Part shown: positions 1-8,851 of the stretch, in pieces
How positions within the stretch are numbered: position 1 is the first letter of the stretch
How the letters are laid out: each line of letters opens with the position of its first letter
Source of the DNA: Aliirhizobium smilacinae
GTDB lineage: Bacteria; Pseudomonadota; Alphaproteobacteria; Rhizobiales; Rhizobiaceae
Length of the DNA stretch: 64,000 nt
Direction: 5' to 3'
Assembly (NCBI RefSeq): GCF_006335145.1
Contig: NZ_VDMN01000001.1
Coordinates: forward strand, 372,001-436,000
The notes under the pieces: model-generated
What the model was told of the DNA's origin: nothing
Databases searched by the model: none
What the model saw: only the letters and a program-made list of their open reading frames with translations
Made by a program: the position numbers and the translations under genes

Positions 1-2
1 AC

Positions 3-473
3 GACGGTTTCCCATCCTACAATTACGATGTCATCGACGGCGTGACCTACCAGATCGACCTGTCGCAGCCGGTTCGCTTCGACAAGGACGGCAAACTGGT
101 CAATGCCGATTCGCATCGTATAATTGACTTGAAGTTCGACGGAAAAACGATTGATCCGGCGCAGAAATTCGTTGTCGTGACGAATAATTACCGTGCCGGC
201 GGCGGCGGCAAGTTTCCGGAGATCGCCGGCGACAAGCTGATCTTCGTCGCGCCCGATACCAACCGCGACGTGATCGTGCGCTACATCGTCGATCAGGGCA
301 CGATCAACCCGTCGGCCGACGGCAACTGGTCGTTCAAGCCTTTGCCGGGCACGACTGCGGTGTTCGAGAGCGGGCCGAAGGGGCGCGACTTTGCCGGCGA
401 GATCAAGGGCGCAAAGATCGAGGATGCCGGTGACGGCGAAAACGGTTTCGCGAAATTCCGACTGGTGCTGTGA
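3..473 (+). CDS. cpdB: 2',3'-cyclic-nucleotide 2'-phosphodiesterase/3'-nucleotidase, C-terminal part
   Basis: The gene enters from the left edge, so only about 156 C-terminal codons are visible; the frame is open from base 3 and stops with TGA at 471-473. The fragment matches the C-terminal 5'-nucleotidase domain of CpdB-type periplasmic enzymes, which hydrolyse 2',3'-cyclic nucleotides and 3'-nucleotides to salvage phosphate and nucleosides. Supporting motifs are YNYDVIDGVTYQIDLSQP near the start and the nucleotide-binding NNYRAGGGG loop. The metallophosphatase domain and signal peptide would lie outside the window. A terminator hairpin follows at 511-533. Family assignment is by recognition of these motifs. 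Confidence 0.85.
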   Translation, partial: DGFPSYNYDVIDGVTYQIDLSQPVRFDKDGKLVNADSHRIIDLKFDGKTIDPAQKFVVVTNNYRAGGGGKFPEIAGDKLIFVAPDTNRDVIVRYIVDQGTINPSADGNWSFKPLPGTTAVFESGPKGRDFAGEIKGAKIEDAGDGENGFAKFRLVL

Positions 474-510
474 GGCACCTGTCTCCCTATAAACAATTGT
501 GGAATCAGAC

Positions 511-533
511 GGCAGCTGAAAGGCTGCCGTTTT
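511..533 (+). terminator. Terminator after cpdB
   Basis: GGCAGC (511-516) and GCTGCC (523-528) form a six-pair stem with a TGAAAG loop, followed by GTTTT. It lies 38 bases after the cpdB stop and just before the PhzF gene. Confidence 0.7.
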
Positions 534-558
534 CATTCAAACCAACGCAGTGATCCTC

Positions 559-1395
559 ATGCCAAGCTTTTCCTTCCAACAGGTCGATGTCTTTTCCAGT
601 GAGCCGATGCGCGGCAATCCCCTTGCCGTGGTCATCGGTGCCGACGCGCTCGACGACAAGCAGATGCAGTCTTTCGCCAACTGGACCAATCTCAGCGAAA
701 CCACCTTTCTGCTGAAGCCGACGGTGGCTGGCGCGCATTACCGTGTACGGATCTTCACGCCGGCGCAGGAACTGCCGTTTGCTGGGCATCCGACGCTCGG
801 CAGCGCGCATGTCTGGTTGAGCCAGACGGCGAACGCGCCCGACGGCGAGATCGTGCAGGAATGCGGCGCCGGACTGGTGCGCATTCGCCGCGACGGCCAG
901 CGGCTTGCCTTTGCCGCACCGCCGCTCGTGCGCAGCGGTCCGGTCGATCCGGTTCTGGTGGAGAGGATCGCCAAGGGGCTTGGTGTGGTGACGACGGTGA
1001 TAGAGGACAGCAACTGGGTCGAGAACGGACCGGACTGGATCGGTGTGCGGCTGCGCTCGCGTGCGGATGTGCTGGCGGTAAAGCCGGACTATTCGATACT
1101 GGCGGGAGCGCGGGTCGGGCTGGTCGGCCGTTTCGATCCGCAGTCGGATGGCGAAGACGCGCAGTTCGAAGTGCGTGCCTTTACCCGCAACGGCTACGAG
1201 GACCCGGTGACGGGTAGCCTCAATGCCGGTCTTGCCCAATGGCTGATCGGCTCCGGCGTTGCGCCGGAAAGTTACGTCGCAGCCCAGGGGACAGTGCTCG
1301 GCCGCGCCGGCCGGGTGCATGTCGACAAGGTCGGCGACGATATCTGGATCGGCGGCGAAGTTGCGACATGCATTTCCGGCAGCTTGAGGCTGTGA
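559..1395 (+). CDS. PhzF family isomerase
   Basis: A 278-residue member of the PhzF/diaminopimelate-epimerase-like fold, a cytoplasmic family of isomerases named after the phenazine enzyme; most chromosomal members have unknown substrates. Visible family signatures are FQQVDVF at the N-terminus, GNPLAVV, the NLSETTF motif carrying the catalytic glutamate (about residue 47), the GHPT turn near residue 76, and EDPVTGS in the C-terminal half. I chose the ATG at 559 because it starts directly at the family N-terminus; a GTG at 550 would add three residues. Neither start has a strong ribosome binding site. No phenazine biosynthesis genes are nearby, so the name should not be taken as a pathway. 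Confidence 0.85.
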   Translation: MPSFSFQQVDVFSSEPMRGNPLAVVIGADALDDKQMQSFANWTNLSETTFLLKPTVAGAHYRVRIFTPAQELPFAGHPTLGSAHVWLSQTANAPDGEIVQECGAGLVRIRRDGQRLAFAAPPLVRSGPVDPVLVERIAKGLGVVTTVIEDSNWVENGPDWIGVRLRSRADVLAVKPDYSILAGARVGLVGRFDPQSDGEDAQFEVRAFTRNGYEDPVTGSLNAGLAQWLIGSGVAPESYVAAQGTVLGRAGRVHVDKVGDDIWIGGEVATCISGSLRL

Positions 1396-1400
1396 CGCGG

Positions 1401-2009
1401 TCAGGCGGGGTTTGCGGTTAACGGCAAGCCCGCCGCCTGTCTGTTGCGTGTCGGAGCTTTCACGGCTGAATTTCCGACCTTACGCAGGAGAAGTCCCAGT
1501 TCCGGCGGCGGTTTCCTTTCGACACGGCGATAATCGCTGCCGTCTCTCTTGCGGGTGACGAGGCCGAGATCGAAGAGATCGCGCCTGAGCAAAGCTGCAT
1601 CCTCGAAGAGATGCAACTCGTTCAGGAATGTGCTGATCTCACGTTCGGAAACGGATTTTGCGCGCGGGATCTTCGACCAGAGATACCAGAGGCACAATTG
1701 CTGCTGCGCGCGCTTGCCCGGCCAGCGCGTGAGGCGCCCATCACGGTCGAAGACGCGAAGGGTGTGCATCACGCGGCGTTCGTCAGCCTGTGGTTCGGGT
1801 GCTGCAGTGACATCGGGAATGTCGACGGGATCGCTGGTATGCGCCGTTGCGCGGAAATGCTGGTAATTGCGGAAACCTGCGGCTCGGCTGACAATATTCA
1901 GCATCTCAACATGGCTCGGCTTGTTGTCGAACTTGGCGATTTGATCGCGCAGGGATTTTGCAAAGGCCGACACATCTGAAACGGCCATCGGAAAGATGGT
2001 TCTGGGCAT
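1401..2009 (-). CDS. DUF2087 domain protein
   Basis: A 202-residue protein, convergent with the PhzF gene and only five bases from it. Residues about 85-165 match DUF2087: a GRLTRWPGKRAQQ segment, a helical stretch ending in a short leucine-rich helix, then DAALLRRDLFDLGLVTRKRDGSDYRR, as in putative winged-helix regulators. The N-terminal 60 residues (AKFDNKPSHVEMLNIVSRAAGFRNYQ and around) look like a separate small helical domain seen in rhizobial homologues. The ATG at 2009 is preceded by AAGGAT at a good distance. Molecular function is unknown; a DNA- or RNA-binding role is only suggested by the fold class. Confidence 0.8.
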   Translation of the reverse strand: MPRTIFPMAVSDVSAFAKSLRDQIAKFDNKPSHVEMLNIVSRAAGFRNYQHFRATAHTSDPVDIPDVTAAPEPQADERRVMHTLRVFDRDGRLTRWPGKRAQQQLCLWYLWSKIPRAKSVSEREISTFLNELHLFEDAALLRRDLFDLGLVTRKRDGSDYRRVERKPPPELGLLLRKVGNSAVKAPTRNRQAAGLPLTANPA

Positions 2010-2210
2010 AGCTTATCCTTCAAGCGTGCCGGTCCGTCTGGTATGTCGCTGGTCACCGTCTTGTCGACTTCGGCACAGGATAAGTGCTGATCATCTGAAT
2101 TTGCAGGTTTAGCTTCCCATAAGAGACGGCGACGCCTCGGTGAACTGCTGACCGTGGCAGAGCTATATCAAGATCAGCCGGCCGGGGTCAATCACCCGCA
2201 TCCGTGAACC

Positions 2211-3182
2211 CTATTCCGCAGCTTCGGAAAAACCGGGCTGGTCGATATCCGCGTGGAGCATGGTCGTGAAATGCTGCTTGTTCGGGCAGGTCGAAAGCCG
2301 GCGGGCGAAAGAATCGATCAGCCACTGACCGGCCGGGCCGGGCGGGCTTGCCGTCCTGCGCAGCGCATAAAGCGGGTATTCCCCTTGTTCGTAGGCTTCG
2401 ATATCGAGAACGACGAGATTGCCGTCGCGCACGTCATCGCGCACCAGCGATGCCGGAAGGCCACCCCATCCGAGCCCACCCTTGACGAGGTGATGCTTGG
2501 TGGCGATGTCGCTGACCCGCCAAATCTTGTAGGAAAGAACGTTGAAATCGCGACCGGCGGTTATGCCCGATGCATCGGTGACAACCAGCTGCGTCTCTTC
2601 GCGGACATCGGCAAGCGTCAGGGGCCGCCCCAGTTTCACAAGCGGATGATCCGCGGCTGCGACGGGCAGCAGAAAGGCGTGGCCGATCCGTTCGGCGATC
2701 AGGGAATCATCCTGTTTCAACAATGCGCCGCCGATGCCGATATCCGCCTTGCCGTTCATCACGAGGTTCATCACCATGCCGAGTTCACCGACATTCAGGT
2801 TGAGCGCGACGGTCGGAAACTCGGTCCTGAATTCCTTGAGTTCCGCAACCAGGGCATCTGCTGGAACCATGACGCTGATCGCCAGCGTGATTTCCGCCTC
2901 GAGCCCCTGCCGGATACCCTTGGCACGCGAGCGCATGACCTGCAGGTCGGCGACGATCCTGCGGGCATCAGCAAGCATTGCCCTGCCCGCTTCCGTGAGT
3001 TTCGGCTGGCGCGCGCCACTGCGCTCGAACAGCGTGACTTCGAGCTGCGCTTCGAGATTGCCGATCGTGTAGCTGACGACAGATTGCGCCCGGTTGAGCG
3101 ATCGGGCTGCAGCCGAAAAACTCCCCGTTTCAGCAACGGAGATGAAGACCTGCAATTGATCGAGAGTCGGATTGGCGTCCAT
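2211..3182 (-). CDS. LysR-family transcriptional regulator
   Basis: A 323-residue LysR regulator. The winged HTH occupies roughly residues 5-65 (LDQLQVFISVAETGSFSAAA, then AQSVVSYTIGNLE), and a type-2 periplasmic-binding-like effector domain spans about 95-300. It is divergent from azoR, with 153 bases between the start codons, and that gap contains an inverted repeat (3202-3223) suited to LysR binding. Inference: it controls azoR and its own expression in response to an electrophile or quinone-like ligand; the effector cannot be read from sequence. The ATG at 3182 begins the usual MDxxPTLDQL N-terminus. Confidence 0.9.
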   Translation of the reverse strand: MDANPTLDQLQVFISVAETGSFSAAARSLNRAQSVVSYTIGNLEAQLEVTLFERSGARQPKLTEAGRAMLADARRIVADLQVMRSRAKGIRQGLEAEITLAISVMVPADALVAELKEFRTEFPTVALNLNVGELGMVMNLVMNGKADIGIGGALLKQDDSLIAERIGHAFLLPVAAADHPLVKLGRPLTLADVREETQLVVTDASGITAGRDFNVLSYKIWRVSDIATKHHLVKGGLGWGGLPASLVRDDVRDGNLVVLDIEAYEQGEYPLYALRRTASPPGPAGQWLIDSFARRLSTCPNKQHFTTMLHADIDQPGFSEAAE

Positions 3183-3201
3183 TCAAGCTATCCAGATATT
3201 C

Positions 3202-3223
3202 GATAATAACCTTCGATATTATC
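3202..3223. promoter_or_regulatory. Inverted repeat, likely LysR operator
   Basis: GATAATA (3202-3208), eight bases, then TATTATC (3217-3223) form a perfect 7-bp dyad between the divergent LysR gene and azoR. The AT-rich palindrome and its place 20 bases upstream of the regulator start fit a LysR recognition site. Confidence 0.55.
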
Positions 3224-3335
3224 CCCGTTTTATCGATAGCGGTCCAGGCCTATTTCTCTCTCACACGAGCTTCCAGTCTCGCCGAACATTTCAAGGTCAA
3301 TACAAGGCCTCCAAGATAATCAAGGAATTGGCACC

Positions 3336-3953
3336 ATGTCTTCCATTCTTCTCATCACCTCCAGCCCGCGCGGCGACGAATCGCTCTCGACCAAGATCGC
3401 CAACGAATTCGTCGATAAGTTGAAAGCCCACAATTCCGGCTCAACTGTTGTCAGCCATGACCTCGGCCAGAACCCAATCGCCCATCTCGACACCGTCACC
3501 ACATCGGCTATCCGCAAGCCGGCCGTTCAGCGCAATGCCGAAGAGACGGCAGCTGCCGAGCTGTCGGACAAGCTCGTCGCCGAATTGCTTGCCGCCGATA
3601 CCGTCGTTCTGGCAACAGGCCTGATCAACTTCAACATCTATTCGCAGCTGAAGAGCTGGATCGACAACGTTGCCCGCGCCGGCTTGACCTTCCGTTACAC
3701 GGCAGAAGGCCCGGAAGGCCTTGCCACCGGCAAGAAGGTGTATGTCGTGCTCTCGGCCGCCGGCATCTATTCCGAAGGTCCGGCCGTCGCCATGAACCAC
3801 GCAGTTCCTTACCTCAAGACCGTTCTTGGCTTTATGGGTATGACGGATATCGAAGTCATCTATGTCGAAGGCACAGCCTTTGGTCCGGAAGCCTTCGAGA
3901 AGGCAATTGCTTCGGCACAGGAGCGTACCCAGCAGCTGGCACTCGCCGCCTGA
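3336..3953 (+). CDS. azoR: FMN-dependent NADH-azoreductase
   Basis: A 205-residue flavodoxin-like protein of the AzoR/AcpD family, which uses NADH and FMN to reduce azo compounds and quinones, protecting against thiol-specific and quinone stress. The N-terminal ITSSPRGDESLSTKIA segment is the FMN-phosphate-binding loop; GLINFNIYSQLKSWIDNV and LSAAGIYSEG are the later flavin-contacting segments, and the length matches the family. The start is preceded by AAGGAA. The divergent LysR gene next door is a common arrangement for this family and suggests inducible control through the intergenic dyad. Confidence 0.93.
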   Translation: MSSILLITSSPRGDESLSTKIANEFVDKLKAHNSGSTVVSHDLGQNPIAHLDTVTTSAIRKPAVQRNAEETAAAELSDKLVAELLAADTVVLATGLINFNIYSQLKSWIDNVARAGLTFRYTAEGPEGLATGKKVYVVLSAAGIYSEGPAVAMNHAVPYLKTVLGFMGMTDIEVIYVEGTAFGPEAFEKAIASAQERTQQLALAA

Positions 3954-3968
3954 TCGATTTTTCGATAG

Positions 3969-5225
3969 TCAGACTTTTCCGTAACGGCCGTGGACCCTGT
4001 CCCGGCCGTTATTTTTCGCCTGGTAGAGTCGCTCATCCGCCCTGCTCAGAAGCAGGTCGAGCGTCCGTCCATCATCAGGCCCTGTCGCCACGCCGACCGA
4101 AACAGTCAATGCCGTACCGTCGGGGCGGGATACAAATGCTGCAATATCCTGCCGAAGGCGCTCCGCCACTTCCAGCGCCTTTTCGTGATCTGTTTCGGAC
4201 AACAGCAGCACGAACTCCTCGCCGCCGAAACGAGACAGGTGATCGCTCGAGCGCGCGCTTTTACTCAAGCATGCAGCCAGATCCTTCAGCACCGCATCCC
4301 CGCGCTGATGCCCGAAGCGATCGTTGACATCCTTGAAGTGATCGGCGTCGACAATGACCATGCTGATCGATTGGCGCATTGCGAGGCTCTTTCGCACCAG
4401 TTCCGGGCCGTCCACTTCATAACGGCCTCTGTCGAGCACTCCGGTCAACCCGTCGACTCCGGCCTTTGCCAGCAGCGCCTGATAGCGCTCTCGAAAGGTC
4501 AGGTCGTGGAAAATATCCTTGATCTGCCGCGAAGAGGCCGACCATCGGTCGTTCTGGTCGATTTTCAGATAGACGGCAAAAAGGGTGGAGTAGATGAGCA
4601 CAGCAAAGAGCTTCGCATACCAGCCGCCAAAGAAGACCGGCAGCGGCACGCCAAGAAGAATGTGAAGTACGGAGAAGAAACCGATCTGGTCGAAGGTCAG
4701 AATGATCGCACCGCTGATCGCGAACCGTACGACAATATTCTCGATGAAACGCCCCAGCCTCTCGTAAATCAGAATGATGGCTATCGCATCGATGTAAAGA
4801 ATTGTCGTGCCCCAGACCATGAGCCAACCCATCTCATCGAGAAAGCCCATATCGGCAGCACGCCCGCCAGGCAGCATCACAGCCGCGTGCAGCTGGAGGA
4901 TCTGGGCAATGCCGACAGTAAGCAGGTTTCCGAGAAACAGGCCGTAGATTGGCTGCCGCACGGTTGCCGCATCTTCCTTGATGTACAGCATCAGGATCAT
5001 CATCAGCTTGCCGGCAAAAAAGACGGAAGATCCCGGCGACACGGTTCCAAACGGCAGCTGGACATAAAAAACGGCCGCCAGATAGGTTTCCATGAAATGC
5101 ATCACGCCGAGCGCAGCCAGGAAAACACCCAGCCCGAGCGGGCGCCGGAAATGCAGGAACGCCGTCATGACGGAAAAATAGACGACCGCTTCGATCAGAA
5201 ACAGGCCGAGATTAAGCCATTGCAT
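3969..5225 (-). CDS. Membrane diguanylate cyclase (GGDEF)
   Basis: 418 residues. The first ~225 contain seven or eight hydrophobic segments with charged short loops, forming a membrane sensor module I cannot assign to a named family. The GGDEF domain occupies about 250-412: DGLTGVLDRGRYE opens it, DADHFKDVNDRFGH carries metal and substrate residues, and the active-site motif is GGEEF (334-338), a functional variant. An RxxD inhibitory site (R325-D328) sits five residues before it, so product inhibition is expected. The enzyme should make cyclic di-GMP from two GTP. A GGAG ribosome binding site precedes the ATG. It lies 75 bases downstream of the Amt-GGDEF-EAL gene on the same strand and may be co-transcribed. 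Confidence 0.9.
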   Translation of the reverse strand: MQWLNLGLFLIEAVVYFSVMTAFLHFRRPLGLGVFLAALGVMHFMETYLAAVFYVQLPFGTVSPGSSVFFAGKLMMILMLYIKEDAATVRQPIYGLFLGNLLTVGIAQILQLHAAVMLPGGRAADMGFLDEMGWLMVWGTTILYIDAIAIILIYERLGRFIENIVVRFAISGAIILTFDQIGFFSVLHILLGVPLPVFFGGWYAKLFAVLIYSTLFAVYLKIDQNDRWSASSRQIKDIFHDLTFRERYQALLAKAGVDGLTGVLDRGRYEVDGPELVRKSLAMRQSISMVIVDADHFKDVNDRFGHQRGDAVLKDLAACLSKSARSSDHLSRFGGEEFVLLLSETDHEKALEVAERLRQDIAAFVSRPDGTALTVSVGVATGPDDGRTLDLLLSRADERLYQAKNNGRDRVHGRYGKV

Positions 5226-5300
5226 GGGAGCTCCTGCCCCATTGAGAACAAGCTCTTTTAGGGGCTTCTCAGTTAAGTTTTTCTCAAATCCCGGTTGGCC

Positions 5301-8300
5301 TTACGCAAGTTTGCCAACCAAACGCGAGTCTGCGTCCCGGTGGAAGCCGCTATCGCGAATTTCCGGCAGCCTCCTCGGCATATGCTTCAACTGAACGGCG
5401 ATCGCGGGATCGATCTGCCGCGCGATATCGGACACTTTTGAGGGCCGGCCGAGCAGGTATCCCTGAAGTTCGTGGCAGCCCGCGTGAGCGAGAAAAAGCG
5501 CCTCTTCGGTCGTCTCGACACCTTCGGCGACAACCTTCATGCCAAGCCTGGTGCCCAGATCGATGATCGTTTTGACGATCATGCGGGCATTCTCCGCGAT
5601 CGCAAGATTGGCCACGAAGCTGCGGTCTATCTTGAGGGTGTCGAAAGGATAACGGCTGAGATAACTGAGCGAGGAATAACCGGTGCCGAAATCGTCGAGC
5701 GCAATGGTAAAACCCATGCGCTTCAGTTCGCCTAGGATCTGAACTGCTCGCGCATCATCATCGATCAGTACGCTTTCGGTTATTTCCAGCTCGATGCGCC
5801 GGGGATCGGCACCGGTGCGTTGCAGGAGACCGGCAAGGTTGGCGACGAAATCGCCGTGACGGAACTGAAGCGGGCTGACATTGATGCTGATATGTCCCTC
5901 GATGCCATCGAGCAAACCGACCGCCTCGGCTAAGACCCACTCTCCGAGCTGGATGATCTTGCCGGATGCTTCCGCTACGGGGATGAAGTCTGCAGGGCTG
6001 ACCATGCCTCTTGTCGGATGGCTCCAGCGCAAAAGCGCTTCGTAACCGCTGATGGACGCATCCTGGACATCTATGCGGGGCTGCAGATAGAGCTCGAACT
6101 GACCATGCTGCAAGGCCAGTTCCAGATCGCCTTCCAGCGCACGACGTTTTTCAATCAGGTCGTTCATGCCACAACGAAACAGGCGGAAGGCATTTCTGCC
6201 GGAATGTTTGGCGTGATAAAGCGCGATGTCGGCGCATCCGATGAGCGCATCCTTATCCGCCGTGTGGTCAGAATAGAGTGCGGCCCCGATGCTGAGCGTG
6301 ACATTCACCTGCTCGCCACGACGGATATCAATCGGCACCGCCATTGCTTCCAGCACACGCTTGCTGAATGCTTCCAGATCCTGTTCGGTCGATATGCTTC
6401 CCAGAATTGCCGCGAATTCGTCTCCGCCGAGACGGGCGACCATATCCTGCGGCCCGACCGCTGCCATCAGCCTGGCAGACACTTCGCGGATGACCGCATC
6501 GCCGGCCTGATGGCCGTGAATGTCATTGATGTCCTTGAAGCGATCGAGATCGATCATCGCGATGCCGAAGACGTGGCCATCGCCGGCATGCGCCATGATG
6601 CCGTTCAGGCTTTCGGTGAACAGGACACGATTCGGCAGACCCGTCAGCGGATCATGCAGTGCGAGGTAGCGGATGCGCTTCTCTGCCTCTTTTCTCTCCC
6701 GCAGATCGACGAAGCAGCCGACACGCGCTTTCTCGCCATGGAAGCTGATATCGCGACCGCGTGCGGCGACCGGCACCATAGATCCATCAGGCAGCTCGAT
6801 CGAGATCTCGTGCCTTGCATCATCGTTGAGCTTGATGATCTCGGAAACACGGATCGCCTCCCCGTCCCGCAGGAAATCGAAGATGGAACGACCGATCAGG
6901 TCGGGCAGCGGGCGCCCGACGAGTTTTGCCAGTTCTTCGTTGCCATCAACCACGATGCCGTTGCGGTGGATCATGATCGCTTCGAATGTCGCCTTCGCCA
7001 GGGCTGCAACACGCTCGGCATCGTCATATTGGCGCGACCACTCGGCGATCACTTCATCACGACCATCCTGAGCGTTTTCCTCCCTGCGGATGAGCATGAC
7101 GCGATCGAGAATCCGGAAAAAGAGATAGGTTGCGCCAAACGCCCAGTAGAAATTGATACCGACGCCGACGACCTGCACCCAGAGCTGTTCCAGCCTTCCA
7201 CCCGCAGGCAGATAAGCGAGCGGAGCAATCAGCGGCAGCAGCACGGCACCGGCCGATCCGGCAAAGGCGTAGATGCCCACCACCCCCATCGGATCACCAA
7301 CCTTCAATCGGTGTGCGACAAAGAGGTTACCACAGATCGCGACAGCCCCACCGATGCCGCCGATGACCAAGGCGCCGGTGACGTCAACAAGGCCGGCACC
7401 CGCTGTTACAGCCGCCAGCCCGCCCAGCATGCCGGAGATCAACCGTTCCGGCAAAACCTGTCGATCCGTGCGCAGGGCGATCAGGGAACCTATGCAGGCC
7501 CCCATTCCGGCGGCCAGGAGTGAATTGACGATAACGGCGGGAGCACTCCCCCCATAGGCGATTGCAAAGCCACCATTCAGGCCAACCCAGCCGACGAAAA
7601 GCAGCAAGGCCCCGGCAGCGGAGAAAATCGCGTTGCGGCCCGGCACCTGCGAGCGGAGGAAGAAAGCACCCTTATCCTGCGAGCTGATCGCCATGCAGGC
7701 GGCGAGCGCGACCCATCCTGCCGTGGCATGAACAGAGACGCCGCCGGCAAGATCGACAAAATCGAGATTGGCCAGGAATGCCGTGAGATTGGGAAAGAGC
7801 AGATCCCCGCGCGCCCAATGCAGAAACACCGGATAGACCAGCCCCGCGACGAACAGACAGGTAGCAGCGAAGGCTTTCGGAGTCATCCGCTCGGCAACCG
7901 AGCCGGAAAAGATGGTGATCGCCACACCGCCAAGCATTAGCTGAAAAATAATTAAAGCGGACTGGCCGGATGTCAGATCGTCGAACAGGGAGAGGCCCGG
8001 CCCGGTTCCAAACGGGAACACCTGCGATTGCCCGAAGGCAAGAGTGGCGCCAATGAAGGCGAAGGCAATAACGGCGAGAACAAAGCCCAGAAGATTTGTT
8101 CTGGCGACCTTGAGCGAATTTCCCGGCCGCCCGGAACCGGCTGACCGAAACAGCAGACCGACCTGCATGATCATTACGCACGCTGCGACGACGATCATCC
8201 ATATATCAGCGACTGCCGGCGAAATCGTGTGATCGCCGGGCAACCCGCTTTCAGCATAGGCATAAGGGGCGGAAAAAACTGCCACTATTAAAAACCATAC

Positions 8301-8333
8301 AACGTGCGTCGAACAGAGCCGCTGTGATCTCAT
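5301..8333 (-). CDS. Amt-PAS-GGDEF-EAL fusion, candidate ammonium-sensing c-di-GMP enzyme
   Basis: 1010 residues. A signal peptide (1-28) precedes an ammonium-transporter domain of about 11 membrane helices (about 40-412), then PAS (about 440-545), GGDEF (about 555-715) and EAL (about 730-980). In the Amt part, the first pore histidine is kept in VHATAG (H202), but the second conserved pore histidine position in GIYAFAG is tyrosine (Y355). Classical ammonium conduction is therefore doubtful and a sensor role is inferred. The cyclase motif GGDEF (636-640) is intact, without an upstream RxxD inhibitory site. The phosphodiesterase part keeps EAL (765-767), DDFGTGYSS and EGVET. It may both make and degrade cyclic di-GMP. 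No glnK gene, the usual partner of true transporters, lies beside it. Confidence 0.9.
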   Translation of the reverse strand: MRSQRLCSTHVVWFLIVAVFSAPYAYAESGLPGDHTISPAVADIWMIVVAACVMIMQVGLLFRSAGSGRPGNSLKVARTNLLGFVLAVIAFAFIGATLAFGQSQVFPFGTGPGLSLFDDLTSGQSALIIFQLMLGGVAITIFSGSVAERMTPKAFAATCLFVAGLVYPVFLHWARGDLLFPNLTAFLANLDFVDLAGGVSVHATAGWVALAACMAISSQDKGAFFLRSQVPGRNAIFSAAGALLLFVGWVGLNGGFAIAYGGSAPAVIVNSLLAAGMGACIGSLIALRTDRQVLPERLISGMLGGLAAVTAGAGLVDVTGALVIGGIGGAVAICGNLFVAHRLKVGDPMGVVGIYAFAGSAGAVLLPLIAPLAYLPAGGRLEQLWVQVVGVGINFYWAFGATYLFFRILDRVMLIRREENAQDGRDEVIAEWSRQYDDAERVAALAKATFEAIMIHRNGIVVDGNEELAKLVGRPLPDLIGRSIFDFLRDGEAIRVSEIIKLNDDARHEISIELPDGSMVPVAARGRDISFHGEKARVGCFVDLRERKEAEKRIRYLALHDPLTGLPNRVLFTESLNGIMAHAGDGHVFGIAMIDLDRFKDINDIHGHQAGDAVIREVSARLMAAVGPQDMVARLGGDEFAAILGSISTEQDLEAFSKRVLEAMAVPIDIRRGEQVNVTLSIGAALYSDHTADKDALIGCADIALYHAKHSGRNAFRLFRCGMNDLIEKRRALEGDLELALQHGQFELYLQPRIDVQDASISGYEALLRWSHPTRGMVSPADFIPVAEASGKIIQLGEWVLAEAVGLLDGIEGHISINVSPLQFRHGDFVANLAGLLQRTGADPRRIELEITESVLIDDDARAVQILGELKRMGFTIALDDFGTGYSSLSYLSRYPFDTLKIDRSFVANLAIAENARMIVKTIIDLGTRLGMKVVAEGVETTEEALFLAHAGCHELQGYLLGRPSKVSDIARQIDPAIAVQLKHMPRRLPEIRDSGFHRDADSRLVGKLA

Positions 8334-8449
8334 CGAAAAAGCCGCTGGGAAATTGATAAATGCCCAGCCAACCTAGATCGCAGGTTTTAATATTGAGTGA
8401 GTATCGTGTTGCCCCTGATCACCAATGGTTGAACAGGGTCGGAAACGGA

Positions 8450-8770
8450 TCAGGCAGAGCGGGACTTTTCGCCGCCGGAGAAAAGCGACGGGCCATTCTG
8501 GTCGATGATCTGTTCCGCCTTGCGGACCGTGAAGGTCACAGCGTCATCCATCGAGGAGAACATGTCGGCCCGGATGATATTCCGCACCAGCGTTTCGCCG
8601 TTCACTTCCTTCTCGATCCGGCCGGCTAGGCGGTACTGGCCGCCTTCGGGAAGCGGCGCCGGATAGATCAGGCAATCGTTGTAGGGAACGGGCTCAGCGC
8701 CTTTGGCAGATTGCGCCGGCTTTTCCTTGCCCGAAAAGGCCGAAAGGAGAGAAGAGAAAAAAGATGCCAT
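8450..8770 (-). CDS. HlyU-like protein
   Basis: 106 residues matching the short alphaproteobacterial HlyU-type family. It has a hydrophobic N-terminus (FFSSLLSAF), a linker, then EGGQYRLAGRIEKEVNGE and IRADMFSSMDDAVTFTVRKAEQIIDQNG, which is the signature block of the family. The name comes from a Vibrio haemolysin activator, but these short proteins lack the winged HTH of that regulator, so a regulatory role here is not shown. The gene lies 81 bases downstream of ilvA on the same strand. The ATG at 8770 is the natural start. Confidence 0.75.
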   Translation of the reverse strand: MASFFSSLLSAFSGKEKPAQSAKGAEPVPYNDCLIYPAPLPEGGQYRLAGRIEKEVNGETLVRNIIRADMFSSMDDAVTFTVRKAEQIIDQNGPSLFSGGEKSRSA

Positions 8771-8851
8771 GATGTTTGCCTACCACATTGCTCCCGGCGC
8801 CGAAACGCACCCACCCGGCTGTAACCGTTTCATGCCGGGAGCGCCAGCCCA

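Noticed and set aside
6018..7523. 501-codon open frame antisense to the Amt-GGDEF-EAL gene
   Set aside because: No recognisable protein features; the minus-strand gene explains the region fully.
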